DNA from: Brachycybe producta
Taxonomy: Eukaryota; Arthropoda; Diplopoda; Playtdesmida; Andrognathidae
Direction: 5' to 3'
Length of the DNA stretch: 64,000 nucleotides
Assembly: GCA_036925085.1 (NCBI GenBank)
Contig: JAUPFP010000019.1
Coordinates: forward strand, 801,501 to 865,500
Every line of letters starts with the position of its first letter. The first letter of the stretch is position 1. A program made the translations under genes and the position numbers. A model generated the notes under the pieces. The model was not told where the DNA came from. It ran no database searches and was given only the letters and a program-made list of their open reading frames with translations. Positions 34,168 to 44,861 of the stretch are shown here, one piece after another.

Positions 34168-34722
34168 GTAGTTTGTCCACCTATGGAGGTTTTCCCCTGA
34201 TTACAAAAATCCACTGTACACAAACTATGCAAAGTACAAGCAAACGGTTTTCACCTATTTGTAGCCACACACATAATTTTTTTGCCCAGTTTTCCATCAC
34301 ATAAACAGTCCAGGCGGCGCTGCGGTCATCAACATTGGCTTGAGTCACAGTTGGTCGCCCAGTTCTTTTCAAATCTCCAACACTACCAGTCTCTTTTAAA
34401 CTTCAGATACCACTGTTTAATGCTTTTAACATCCGGTGGTTCTCGTCGATATTCTGTTCTAAAGTTTCGCTGAACGCATAGTTGCCGATTTCGTTTCATG
34501 AAACCACAAAACACATTGCGCTTTCTCCTGCCACGACGCCATTTTGGTTTTGATGACCGCAGTGCCACCTGGACTGTTTACGGGCTGGAAAACCGGGCAG
34601 GAAAAAAAAATTTTATGAGTGTGGCTGGCTACAAATAGATGAAAACCAGTTGCTTGTACTTTGCATAGTTGGTGTACAGTGGATTTTTGTAATCCGGGAA
34701 AGACTTTATGGACACCCTGTAT
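34168..34722 (-). mobile_element. Deleted mariner-like element
   Basis: The right end reads, on the minus strand, TACAGGGTGTCCATAAAGTC, a classic mariner-type terminus next to TA. About 110 bp of the right arm (GATTACAAAAATCCACTGTA, GCAAAGTACAAGCAA, CTATTTGTAGCCA) is repeated inverted at 34196-34275. Between the arms is a relic of the transposase N-terminus. The catalytic domain is absent, so the copy is an internally deleted derivative of about 555 bp. Confidence 0.75.
34310..34543 (-). pseudogene. Mariner transposase N-terminal HTH relic (DUF4817-like)
   Basis: From ATG at 34543 the reading starts MASWQEKAQCVLWFHETKSA, then needs two frame changes to continue through VQRNFRTEYRREPPDVKS, WYLKFK and TGSVGDLKRTGRPTVTQ. 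This order (MAS..EKAQCV.WF.ET, QRNFR..Y.R.PP, TGS, GRP) is the DNA-binding helix-turn-helix found at the N-terminus of many arthropod mariner/Tc1-type transposases. The DDD/DDE domain that should follow is missing. Non-functional. Confidence 0.7.
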
Positions 34723-36916
34723 AAAATTCATGAAATATATAACGAAAAAAAAAAAAAAAACCTACGAAATCTTTTAGTCATCCAAATTGGCAACACTGAA
34801 ATAACTGTCCTCATTTCAAAGAGAACAAAAATATATATTAAAAAAAATCTCAGGGACATCGTACTGAAAATATATTTATATTTAAAATAAAAAACAACAA
34901 CTTTTGTGATAATCTATCAGCTACTAGAAATAGGTGCAACCAAATCAAAAAAAAAAAAAACAGCGAAATTTAGAAATCTTTCACCAAATTAAAAAGACAC
35001 ACACACAAACGGAAATCCCATAATTATCAGTAGGTTTTGAAAATTATAATTTGGAAGAGAGAGAGAGAGAGAGAAAGAGAGAAACAAATAACAACAACAT
35101 AGAAATCGAACTTTGATTCTAGGTCAAAATCTGCTTTTGAAAACTAGGTCAGTCGACCACCACCATCGAGAATTCTATTCACTCACTGTTATCATTCAAT
35201 ATTGCTCTCTCTCTCTCACTCTCCCCCCCCCCCTCTCTCTCTCTCTCCCTCTCTGCATGAAAAGAAAGGAAAAGTATTTTTAGGAACGCAATTCAAAGAT
35301 AGATTATCTATAATTACAAGGTGTCTCAAAAAAAAAAAGTTTCACCTAGGGATGGGGGCCATTCGAATCCTCGGATTCCCGCGAATCTTGAAAAAATATT
35401 CGAGATCCGAAAACTCGAATCTTAGCGCTTTTTTCGTATTTTTATGCAATAAAACTTGCAATATGACATGCAACTTCAATGTTTATAGTGTGATATGACA
35501 TGCAACTTGATAAAACTTTTTTTTTTAACTAGTGTCAAACTCAGTCTCACCTCACCAAGTTGAACAGGTTCAACTTCTGACAGACTTTCCATGTAATTTT
35601 CTGACAAACAAATCAATCAGGCCGTTTGCCGGAAATGATATATGTAACATTGAACGAATTCTCGGTTTCATGACTTCCGGTTTATGAACTTCCTGTTAGT
35701 TGATCACAATATGAACACAAACCAAGGGGGCAGACACTGAACAGAAAATCACATGTACGATTTTCACTAAGGTTCACAGCAGATCGTGTGGATCGAAAGT
35801 CATTTTACTTTTTAGCTGCATTTTACTGGATGGATATCCAGAAGAGAATTGAAATGTTTAAAATTCAGTAAAACGCGGATTAAAAGTAAAATGGCTTCCG
35901 ATACCGTACGAGATTCACCCGAATGTGTCGGCCCCTAGACAGAAACGAAGTTTTGAAAACTTGATTGGGAACTAGGTTGTATAGTGTGATATAGAAGTTT
36001 ATCACAAAGTTCTAGTTGCAAATCACATCATAAGTTGCATTGCAAGTTGAATTGCATCAGAAGTTGCTAGTGTAATAGTGGCTTTACTTTTGCGCCACGC
36101 TGTATCTTTTGAAACTTGTCTCAAGTTGGCATTTCTAAAAATGACTCGCGTGCCATTCAAAAAAAAACATACTCCAAAGCCTCGTGGCCTAAATTATGTC
36201 TTTCATAACTGCATTAGGAATGGAAAAAAAAGTGTGCCATTATGGTTAGGTAAAAAGAAAAAAGTGATGTAACGTACCATTTGTAAAGGATCAATAAATT
36301 TATAGTTCATTATAAAATTGAGCAAAAATGCTGTAATTTTTATGTAAAAAAATCCCTATCTTTTTTTTTTTTTTTTTACTTTTCTCCTTACCTCCCCCCT
36401 CCTCCTCCTCCTTCAATTCAATGTTTTAAACTCAATGTCTATGTTATACAGGTCAGAGTTAATGAGGAACTTATTGGTTGCCTAAATACAAGAAGTTAAA
36501 CCTCAACAACACAAAGGAGTGAACTTACTCAATGGCACCAACTGAAACAACATAATGACGAAATTACACCCTGAAAATTACAAGAGAAAGAGAGAAAGAA
36601 AGGAGAAAACCACCCACTAAACATCTAATTGCGAAACACAGCCTCAACCTCCTTCACAAATGAATTGTTCAAACTTTAAGGCAATGGGTCAAACTTCCTA
36701 AATAACGGGGTTTTAAGCTTATTTTTCGTTTTCAGTTTCAGTTGAAACTTCAATCATCCAACCACATGCGAAAATTTCTCATTATATTCAATTTCTATGG
36801 CGAAACTGAAGCTTTACAGGTTGTTCCTAAAAAAAATAGTAAATTTTGAGATTCTTGCATATTATACAGGGGTTCACACATACCGAAATGAAACAATCCA
36901 CCCCCCCCCCCCCTTG
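34723..36916. other. Intronic sequence with microsatellites and small repeats
   Basis: Holds (GA)n near 35057-35076, (CT)n near 35204-35256, and a 5' fragment of the hAT-like MITE (TAGGGATGGGGGCCATTCGA) at about 35346-35440. There is also an inverted repeat of about 620 bp with ends ACTTGCAATATGACATGCAAC (35450) and GTTGCATTGCAAGTTG (36033). No gene. Confidence 0.5.
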
Positions 36917-37110
36917 AGCCCTGTTGAGGACATTAATACTTTTTTAAATCTCGTCTGGACGACTTAGTATCTCGTCCGGACGCGAGATACTATAAGTTGG
37001 GTCTGGATGAAAGGATGAACATTGTAGGGTAACTCTAAACCCCCGAAACAGAATGCATATATCGGTGATTAGATGGTGTTACGTTAAGTTAAGCTTGTTG
37101 TAGAGGGGGT
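36917..37110. repeat. GGGCTCCGTA-type element fragment
   Basis: Begins GAGCCCTGTTGAGGACATTA, with the CGTCCGGACG motif and GGATGAAAGGATGAACATTG. Matches the left part of 1680-2550. Confidence 0.6.
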
Positions 37111-37124
37111 CTGAAGGGGGGGAG

Positions 37125-37723
37125 ATAGAATGACAAACAATTGGTAAGTGCGGTTCTATCTTTAAAAACTATTTAAAAATCGCGAATTTCTAACTCTTAT
37201 GTTAACCTCCATTGAGTACGCGCACTCGTAAGAAGAAAAGAACATCCATTTAAATGTTGATAAAGAAATACCTAAAAATAATTTTAAAAAACCACAAGTT
37301 AACCACAGTGAAGCCAACACATTGGCGCACGTCCTGATTTTTTTCTGGTTTTTAAAAATTATTTTTACGTATTTTTACGAGCATTTTAATGGGTGTTTTT
37401 TCTTTTCTTATTTGGGCGTTGTCAATGGAGTTTAACATAAGAGTTAGAAATTCGCGATTTTGAAATAAGTTTTTAAAAATAGAACCACACTTACCAATTT
37501 TTTGTCATTCTATCACTCGATCAGCATATATTTAAGGTGCACATTGTACTTTGAAAACTTAATATTGGACAACTTTAAATATGAAAAATGCACATATTGC
37601 CACGACTGTGTATTTTAAAAATTAACGTATCTTCTTTAACATTGGGGTCCATGGGCTCAATAGAAAAACGATGCTAGCGTTCATTGTGGAGATTTTTCGA
37701 AGTAATTTTGTGATGTAGCCCTC
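37125..37723. mobile_element. TTAA-type foldback element, copy K5
   Basis: Right end TGATGTAGCCCTC followed by TTAA (37724-37727). The left about 150 bp are missing, starting at ATAGAATGACAAACAATTGG. Confidence 0.75.
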
Positions 37724-37727
37724 TTAA

Positions 37728-38288
37728 GGGTATTTGCATGTTGATAATTTTCAAAGTGAGCTTTTTATCTGAGCTTGCAAAATGGCTCAACAACATTCTT
37801 TTTTAATTATATTTTCTATAAAAAGTTCATTTTAAGATAAATTCAACATGAAAATTACCCTAAGTGATTGAGCTACCCTTCTAGTTTCTAAAACTCTTTT
37901 CGGTTTCTCTTAATCAAACCATCATAAAAAATAATCCTTTCGACTTTTTTTTTACATTTCAAGTTGAGCTATAAAAATTGTATAACATCCAAAAAAAGAG
38001 AGGGTTCCTACCCAAATCAAACAATCTACAAATGTATTTCCCTGACATTCCAATAATAACTATTTTAGTTCATTTCCGATACCAATAATTACAATTATAT
38101 TTTGTAGAACTTTCGTGATATTACCCCCCCCCCCCTTCTACCCTTAAATTAATGACAAGTAATCACTCTAAATATGAAATGCTTGTGTAATACCTTGTAC
38201 ACACATGAGTTACATGAATTCAAGTGTGGTTTAGGTGAATTATACGGAATGTTTTGCATCACAAGACAATTTTCCCTGATTTTTTAAC
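37728..38288. other. Intronic sequence, nothing recognised
   Basis: Near 38194-38250 is an inverted terminal piece of the TAA-flanked MITE (ACCTTGTACACACATGAG). No gene. Confidence 0.5.
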
Positions 38289-38291
38289 TAA

Positions 38292-38687
38292 AGCCTGGAA
38301 CACACGCGCGGAATTCCGCTCAGAAAATCACAACAAGAATATTTAAATAAGAAAATTTTCAATAAAAAGTGAACAGGAAAAGTTCATTGAAAATGAGTTT
38401 GAATAAAAAGCTCAACTTTTTTCCGTTCTCAAAATATTCCATTCAAATTCCCACCAATCAGAAAGAAGCATGTGACATCACAAAAAAAAAAGCAAAATGG
38501 AATCCATTTTGGCAATAACAAATTGTTTCTTTTCTTGCTCAATAGAGGGCGCACACAACTTTCCTCATTACTTTTCTGTTTCTATGTGCGAACAACAGAG
38601 ATGCGAACAACAGAAAAAGAAAACGACTTTCTTTTTCCTTTTCCTATTTTCTAATTCCTTGGCGGAATTCTGCGTGTGTTCCAGGCT
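38292..38687. mobile_element. TAA-flanked MITE, GGAACACACGC ends
   Basis: Ends AGCCTGGAACACACGC and GCGTGTGTTCCAGGCT, 396 bp, flanked by TAA on both sides (38289-38291 and 38688-38690). It is PIF/Harbinger-like by duplication. Single copy here. Confidence 0.85.
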
Positions 38688-38707
38688 TAAATGACTATTT
38701 TCCTTAA

Positions 38708-38995
38708 CACTTAATACACACCTGATAATTTAAATGCATTTAAATAATAAACGTGTTCTACAGAGCCCTGTGAAGGACAAACAAACAATATGCCGAATTC
38801 AATTTATTCAGTTAATAATCTGAAAATATTGAGTTAATACTTGAATAATAATATATAAAATATTAAAATATTTTTTTAGTATTTCAATTTAAAATATTAA
38901 TAATTAAAGTCAATTTTTATTTGGTTCGTATGTCCTTAACTGGATTCCATATAATTCACCCTTTGAACTCATTTAACTCATGTGTGTACAAGGTA
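38708..38995. mobile_element. TAA-flanked MITE (PIF/Harbinger-like), copy 2
   Basis: Starts CACTTAATACACACCTGATA and ends GTGTACAAGGTA, with TAA at both edges (38705-38707 and 38996-38998). Same family as 25769-26080. Confidence 0.8.
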
Positions 38996-39313
38996 TAACT
39001 TTTACTGACTCAATTCATTATACATTCTTAATTTTGCCTAAATTTCCATAAAAAACTCGAGAATTTTTCAAACACAAGTTTATTTTTCCTCAAATCACAA
39101 AACTTTATTGACGTTTTCGTGTGAAAATCAACCTGTTAATTATGTTCAAAACAAAAGATAATGATTCCTCCCCCCCCCCCCGGGCCATAATTGCTTTAAA
39201 TGCTTTTACTCTCAATTCCACACAAAATAAAGCTCTGGTCAAGTACGACGAGCGTATATGTTGTTAAAACTCATGGCTTACAGAGGATTAGAGACGGGGG
39301 ACTAGGTCGTAAG

Positions 39314-39519
39314 TAGGCTTGCCACCTTTCCTCCTTTGTGGAGGACAGTCCCTCCATTCAGAGGAAATGTCTGCCGACCAGGACCGTCCTCCACGAAGGC
39401 AAACATGTCCTCCACACAAAAAATTGTATAAAAACTTAAATACAAATTCGTGGAGGATGGTCCTGGCCGGAGGACACTTCTTCCTAATGGAGGATTATCC
39501 TCCACAGGTGGCAAGCCTA
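39314..39519. mobile_element. hAT-like MITE, GCTTGCCACC ends
   Basis: Ends TAGGCTTGCCACC and GGTGGCAAGCCTA, 206 bp, flanked by GTCGTAAG/GTCGTAGG (39306-39313 and 39520-39527, 7 of 8). Interior is built from GGAGGAC/GTCCTCC inverted motifs. Confidence 0.85.
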
Positions 39520-39603
39520 GTCGTAGGTTACTAGGTGACCTACACTTTTCAGGTATGAACTTGTAGGTCAGTCAGTGACCTACACTATGTTGCATTGTCA
39601 TCA

Positions 39604-39897
39604 TTAAGAGTTAGAAATTCGCGATTTTGAAATAGTTTTTAAAAAACATAACCGCACTTACCAATTTTTTGTCATTCTATTACTCGATCAGCATATATTT
39701 AAGGTGCACATTGCACTTTGAAAACTTAATATAGGACAACTTTAAATATGAAAAATAAACATATTGCCGCCATGACTGTGTATTTTAAAAATTAACATTT
39801 CTTCTTTAACATTATGTCTACGGGGGCTCAATAGAAAAACAGATGCTAGCCGCTCTTTGCGGAGATTTTTCGAAGTAATTTTGTGATGTGTAGCCTC
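39604..39897. mobile_element. TTAA-type foldback element, right half only (K6)
   Basis: Contains only one arm: AAGAGTTAGAAATTCGCGAT to GTGATGTGTAGCCTC, followed by TTAA (39898-39901). Confidence 0.75.
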
Positions 39898-39901
39898 TTA
39901 A

Positions 39902-41040
39902 AACTTGACTTACTGATTCGTTTTAACTAATTATGTGTAATTTTAAAGTTTATCTGTTTTTTGAATTTTCTTGTTGCTCTGATGATGATGACTCAAAAAT
40001 TGATTCAAAACGTTGGCTTCATCAAGTAACTATTAAATTAATTTAATTCATTCATCAAGCATGGTTATATTGTTTGTTTTTTACCTACAATATACAACTT
40101 TAGACCTTTTTTTTCAAGAATTAATTAATTATATATTTGTCTTAATACCCAAATTTAAAAGTTTGAATCCTATCATGACGTTTCGCTAAACTGAAAATAC
40201 GTTAAAAGGAAAACAATTGTCAAATGATGGCAGCGAGTGAATCAATGACGTCACGTCAGCTTATATAATTTTCAATTTTTATATGACGTGACATTTGTAA
40301 ACAAGTAAAACAAAAGTACGGGTTGATATCAAAAACCTATCCGTAGAAAACAAGATTTACAACTTTTCTGAATTATTTGTATTTAAATAATAATAATAAT
40401 AATAAATAATAATAATAATAATAATAAATAATAATAATAAATAATAATAATAATAATAATAAATAATAATAATAATAATAATAATAAAAAGATAATCAGT
40501 TTTCATTTCGTAAAGTGATTTAAAAATCAGAAAACCTTGGCTGCCATTAAAAAAAAACAATGGCAGTCGTTTCCAAATGGAGCCAGAAGTCTTCAGAGAA
40601 ACTACCTTCTTATCTGTATGTCACATCCACACTTGGTGTAACTGTCCATTACACGAAATGTATGTCCATTTCACGTTTTGCATCAGGCCTATTTATGTTC
40701 ATTTCGTGAAAATGGATAATTACACCAAATGGATGCGACGTACAGTATACAGTATAAGGAAGCCGCCGATGAACGTGAAGAAGTAGTTTGTGTTTGAGTT
40801 TAAAATTATGGTAAATACTTGCTAGAAGCTAAGTTAAAAGAGTGGCCATGCCACACACACACAACGAAGTTATTCAACAACTTTTTTGTGCGTTTGACAT
40901 TAGAAGAAGAAAAACACTCTGCAAGTGGTTCCCAAACGTTTTTTGCTCACGGCTTTTGAGTGCAGAAATCGCGGCTAAACCTAGCAAAACTCACGGTATA
41001 CTAGTGCGCCGCATAACACCCTTTTGAAACTCAGTGTAAC
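39902..41040. other. Intronic sequence with (AAT)n and small palindrome
   Basis: A composite (AAT)n/(AAATAAT)n microsatellite spans about 40387-40487. At 40617-40745, GTCACATCCA...TTGGTGTAACTGTCCATTAC has a complementary right arm AATGGATAATTACACCAAAT. No gene. Confidence 0.55.
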
Positions 41041-41466
41041 TATTACAAACAATTTGTAATTACTACAAACAGTTTGTAATTACTACAAACAGTTTGTAAT
41101 TATTACAAACAGTTTGTAATTACTGCAAACAGTTTGTAATTATTACAAACAGTTTGTAATTATTACAAACAGTTTGTAATTATTACAAACAGTTTGTAAT
41201 TATTACAAACAGTTTGTAATTATTACAAACAGTTTGTAATTATTACAAACAATTTGTAATTATTACAAACAATTTGTAATTATTACAAACAATTTGTAAT
41301 TATTACAAACAATTTGTAATTACTACAAACAATTTGTAATTACTGCAAACAGTTTGTAATTACTACAGACAGTTTGTAATTATTACAAACAATTTGTAAT
41401 TATTACAAACAATTTGTAATTATTACAAACAATTTGTAATTATTACAAACAGTTTGTAATTATTAC
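41041..41466. repeat. Satellite of 20-bp palindromic units
   Basis: About 21 tandem units of exactly 20 bp. Each unit centres on the perfect palindrome TTACAAACAGTTTGTAA (variants AA at the centre, ACT or GCA in the spacer). The variants are not randomly placed: blocks of identical units occur. The strict 20-bp period is about two helical turns. No spacer diversity or cas genes, so this is not a CRISPR array. Confidence 0.95.
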
Positions 41467-42157
41467 AAACAAATTTAACCAACACGAACTCTTCACGAAC
41501 GAACCGAACAAAAAATCTCCAGAGCTGCTCGCGAATGCGAACGCGAAAACACGCCAATTTTTTTGGGTGTAGACATCATGCTCGTGAGCAGCTAGCTCTC
41601 TCGAACAGTATCCGAACGTTTCGCAAACATGCTGTACAGTGTACATGGCTTTAATATGTGTTTCCATCAGCCGACTTTCAAACTCTTGTTTAGACTTTGC
41701 TGTTTCCATTATGTGTTTTAGAAAATAGAAAATTAAATAAATCATAAAAACACTGTATTTTCATGTTCATATTTTTAAAAAAGTAAACTTTTAACGAAGC
41801 CCCTCAAAACAAAATAGAAAACAACCAACCGTCTGCTTGAAATTGGGTCATTTTCAAACTTGCTATAAAAAGCTTCTTTTTAAAAAAAAACACATCAACA
41901 TGAAAAGAGTCTTTAAGTGATTCACCTACCCTTCGAATTTCTAAAACACTCATGTGTTTATTCTTATTATTTGCTTCTGAAAAAAAAAGCAGGATTGCCG
42001 TTCAGTTACTCAGCTTTTTTTGGAGGGGAGCAGTTCGAGAAATTGTCAATGTATGAGGCGCCATTCAACGTCAAAAATATGCCAAATTGTATTTATTAAT
42101 GAAATTTGACGTTCACAACTCATACAAAGCAAATTTCTCAAGCTTTTTCATAAAAAT
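41467..42157. other. Intronic sequence, nothing recognised
   Basis: AT-rich. A minus-strand frame at 41443-41745 starts inside the satellite and has no domain. Confidence 0.5.
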
Positions 42158-42585
42158 TAGAGATGTCGGGACATTCGAATCCTCGAATCCAGCGAATCTT
42201 GAAAAATATTCGAGATTCGAAAACTCGAATCTTCGCCGCTTTTTTCGTCTTTAGAATCTTTCCAATCCTAACCTAAAATAAAATTTGTTAAAAACTTCGG
42301 TAAAATTAGTTTTAATTCAATTGACGTCCAAATAGAAGCGTCCACTAACAAAAAAAGCGGCGATTGTTGCCATTTCGGTGGTATCCGGATCACCCTGTGG
42401 CGACTCTGAGTGCCGCCACACTGTTTTTTTATTATTAATAATTTAATATTTAATATTATTTCATTTATTTGCATCTTCTTAATGAATAATATAGGATTCT
42501 TTTATGAAGGATATGAGAGATTCGAGGGATTCGAGAACATTTTAGGATTCGAATTCGAGAAAATTTAGGATTCGTCCCACCTCTA
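42158..42585 (+). mobile_element. hAT-like MITE near the ftz-f1 exon
   Basis: Starts TAGAGATGTCGGGACATTCG and ends GTCCCACCTCTA. It is the same family as 16041-16507. No duplication is conserved. It lies about 107 bp downstream of the splice donor of the DNA-binding-domain exon. Confidence 0.75.
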
Positions 42586-42691
42586 CAATCGACAATTTCA
42601 AAAAAAAAAAAACAATGGACGAAAACGAATAATAGGCGTATAAAAATAAATATATATTTAAAAGATTTGACCAAAAAAAAACACCACCTAC

Positions 42692-43196
42692 CTTCCAATT
42701 TCATTCCAACGTCCAAACATTTTTGAAATCGACAGAAAGGACATCTTTTCCTCTGACTCTTGTCGATGTGACACTGTCTCTCGGCGACACAAGTGTACAC
42801 TTTCTTGTTCTGAACTGTTCTTTTGAAGAACCCTTTACAACTCTCACAAGTCAATAGACCGTAATGATATCCAGACACTTTGTCTCCACAAACTGGACAC
42901 AATTCCTCGATTCCCTCCTTGGTGTCCGGCAATTCCTGAATTATATAGTCGGCTGCATTCATCACCGAGGTTGTCCCTCCACCGCCGCCTCCTCCGCCGC
43001 CGCCACCTCCACCAGGAACACCACTGCCTGCAGCTAACAAATAACAAGAATTTGCATTGACAGAACTATAATAACAAGAACTGTTATTATTATTGTTATT
43101 GTTGTTGTTGTTATTGTTGCTCGTATTCGACAACATCATTTGATTTAACATATAAGTCGGTGATGGTTTTTGATTGGCATATATTTGCATGGTCAT
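42692..43196 (-). CDS. ftz-f1: FTZ-F1 (NR5A) exon: N-terminus and DNA-binding domain
   Basis: Start chosen at ATG 43196, the first ATG in the frame, in a good context (AAAAAATGACC). The frame stays open upstream, so a 5' exon splicing into it cannot be excluded. Residues 1-90 are low complexity: Asn run, then 13 glycines (about 42971-43018). Residues 100-168 hold two C4 zinc fingers. The first is [20 protein letters not shown] with P-box ESCKG, the NR5A signature for binding an extended AGGTCA half-site. The second includes [20 protein letters not shown]. The exon ends GMKLE in phase 1 at a GTAGGT donor, matching the exon at 13167-14077. The protein is a nuclear receptor transcription factor of the FTZ-F1/SF-1/LRH-1 group. 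Confidence 0.95.
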
Positions 43197-44861
43197 TTTT
43201 TGTTGTTGTTGTTTAGAATACAAAATATTATCAAAATTAAAAATTGTTTTTGCTATAATTAATATAATTAATTTATATGCAAATGAGACACAGTCTTTTC
43301 CCCTAAAAAATTGTTTTTTTTTTTTTTAAAAAAACTTCAGAGTTAAGATTGACCACCGCCACCAGCAGCTTTTTTTTTGGTGTGTTTTTTTTTTTACTTA
43401 GCAACTAAGATGTGGACACTGGGGTCAAGTCAGTAGTTTTAAAAGTTGGTGAAATCAAAAAAAGGATTCGTAATTCGAATGTGTTATTTTTGGGGGTTTT
43501 GTTGTTGTTGTTGTTTCAGGTCCAGTCACGAAACCGACGAAGTAACAGTACTTCATTTATCCCAAACATTTGGGACAAAACTTGATATATTCCATTCAAA
43601 AATTAAATTAAGATAATTAATTAAATTGGTAATTAAATTTGTGTGGTTCACAACTGTTCAGAAATTTTTTTTAAAACTTTTTTTTGTTCGAAAAAAAAAA
43701 GTACAGAAAATAACTTCTTTTTTTTTTAAGAAAAAGAGGAAAGAACGGTTTTTTGTTGTTTTTGTTGTTCTAAAAACTTTTGTTCAAGACATTCCATCAA
43801 TGATAAATAGCCACTGGTCACTATGATCCACAAATATATTCCAACGGCTCGATAACGGCGGTAACATTTTGTTCGACCAAATCGACTTTTCTAAACACTT
43901 TTTTCATCATCAAAACCAAAACTTTTTTTTTTTCAAACACACATCATCACACAAAAGACACACGACGAGAAAACAAAAAGTTTTCAACTGAAAAAATAAA
44001 AAAAATGTTTCTCAAATTTTTTTAACCCTTTTTTTTTCTTTTAAATGAAAAAAGTTATATAAATTTTTTTTTTTGCTTGAAAAATTTCACTAACTTTTTT
44101 TTTAAACTTTCTCTCTCTCAAAAATACAAAAAAAACTGTAAAAAGAAGATAAGATTTTTTAAGCTTTTTTTGAGAAACAAATGAACGATTCTCTCACTCA
44201 AATCCACACACAAACGGAGGCCACCTTAATAAGTGAAAAAATCCAACTCCAAAAAAACAAACACCAAAACCAACCACGATATACACTTTGTAAGAGAGAT
44301 AGAACGAGAGAGAGATATAAACAGAGAGAGAGAGAGAGAGAGAAAAAACAAAGTTTTTAGTTATTCCACACTGTGCAGCAACCAGAATGAAACTGAAATG
44401 TGTTACAAGCAAACCACTGATTCACATTCAACATTCACTCACTCTTTTTCAATAGGCTCAAATACGAGAGAGAGAGAGAGAGTAGGCCAACTAGAAAAAC
44501 TAGGTCTATGTTAGAAGGAGAAAGTAACGACAGAGTTCTACTGACCCATATTCAAGTAAAAATAATAATAATAAAAAAACCGCGTCGACGACGACGACTA
44601 GTTTGGCAGCAAACGTATATACATTACATAAATCTCATAGATACAAACACAGTATAAACACACACGCACACATAGAAGAAAAAAGAAAAAAAAAGGGGTT
44701 TGCAATTTCATTATTATTAGGGTCTCTCTCTCTCTATCTTGTCTTGTATATATTGGCCAACTTGTGTGTGTGTGTGTGTGGCTCACGTGAATTCAAAAAA
44801 GATACAAAAGCTTTGACGCAATGATACTTTTGATTGCAGAAAGGGTTAAACATAATTTTAT
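43197..44861. other. Upstream region of ftz-f1, T-rich
   Basis: On the minus strand this is the 5' flank, untranslated leader or upstream intron of ftz-f1. It contains many A/T runs, (CAA)n just before the ATG, (GA)n near 44320-44343 and 44467-44482, and a (TG)n near 44766-44780. A candidate acceptor (AATTTTTTAG before 43302 on the minus strand) precedes the frame. No other gene. Confidence 0.45.
43272..43284 (-). promoter_or_regulatory. Candidate TATA and octamer motifs upstream of ftz-f1 ATG
   Basis: On the minus strand, ATTTGCAT (POU octamer) overlaps TATAAATT about 76-88 nt before the ATG at 43196. In AT-rich DNA both motifs can occur by chance. Transcription from here would give a leader of roughly 50 nt. 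Confidence 0.2.

Larger units (their letters stand above)
14078..42691 (-). other. ftz-f1 intron, about 28.6 kb
   Basis: The donor (GGAAG/GTAGGT, GT at 42691-42690) and acceptor (TTTTTTTCAG ending at 14078) fit consensus and join in phase 1, between KLE and AVRADRM of the receptor. The intron holds no other recognisable host gene. Most of its length is non-autonomous DNA transposons and satellites, itemised separately. Confidence 0.9.

Noticed and set aside
33804..34304. 166-codon plus-strand frame
   Set aside because: Runs through a dispersed repeat into a mariner arm; no domain.
41041..41466. CRISPR-like regular array
   Set aside because: Units are 20 bp without distinct spacers, each unit is a palindrome, and the context is an animal intron. 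It is a satellite.
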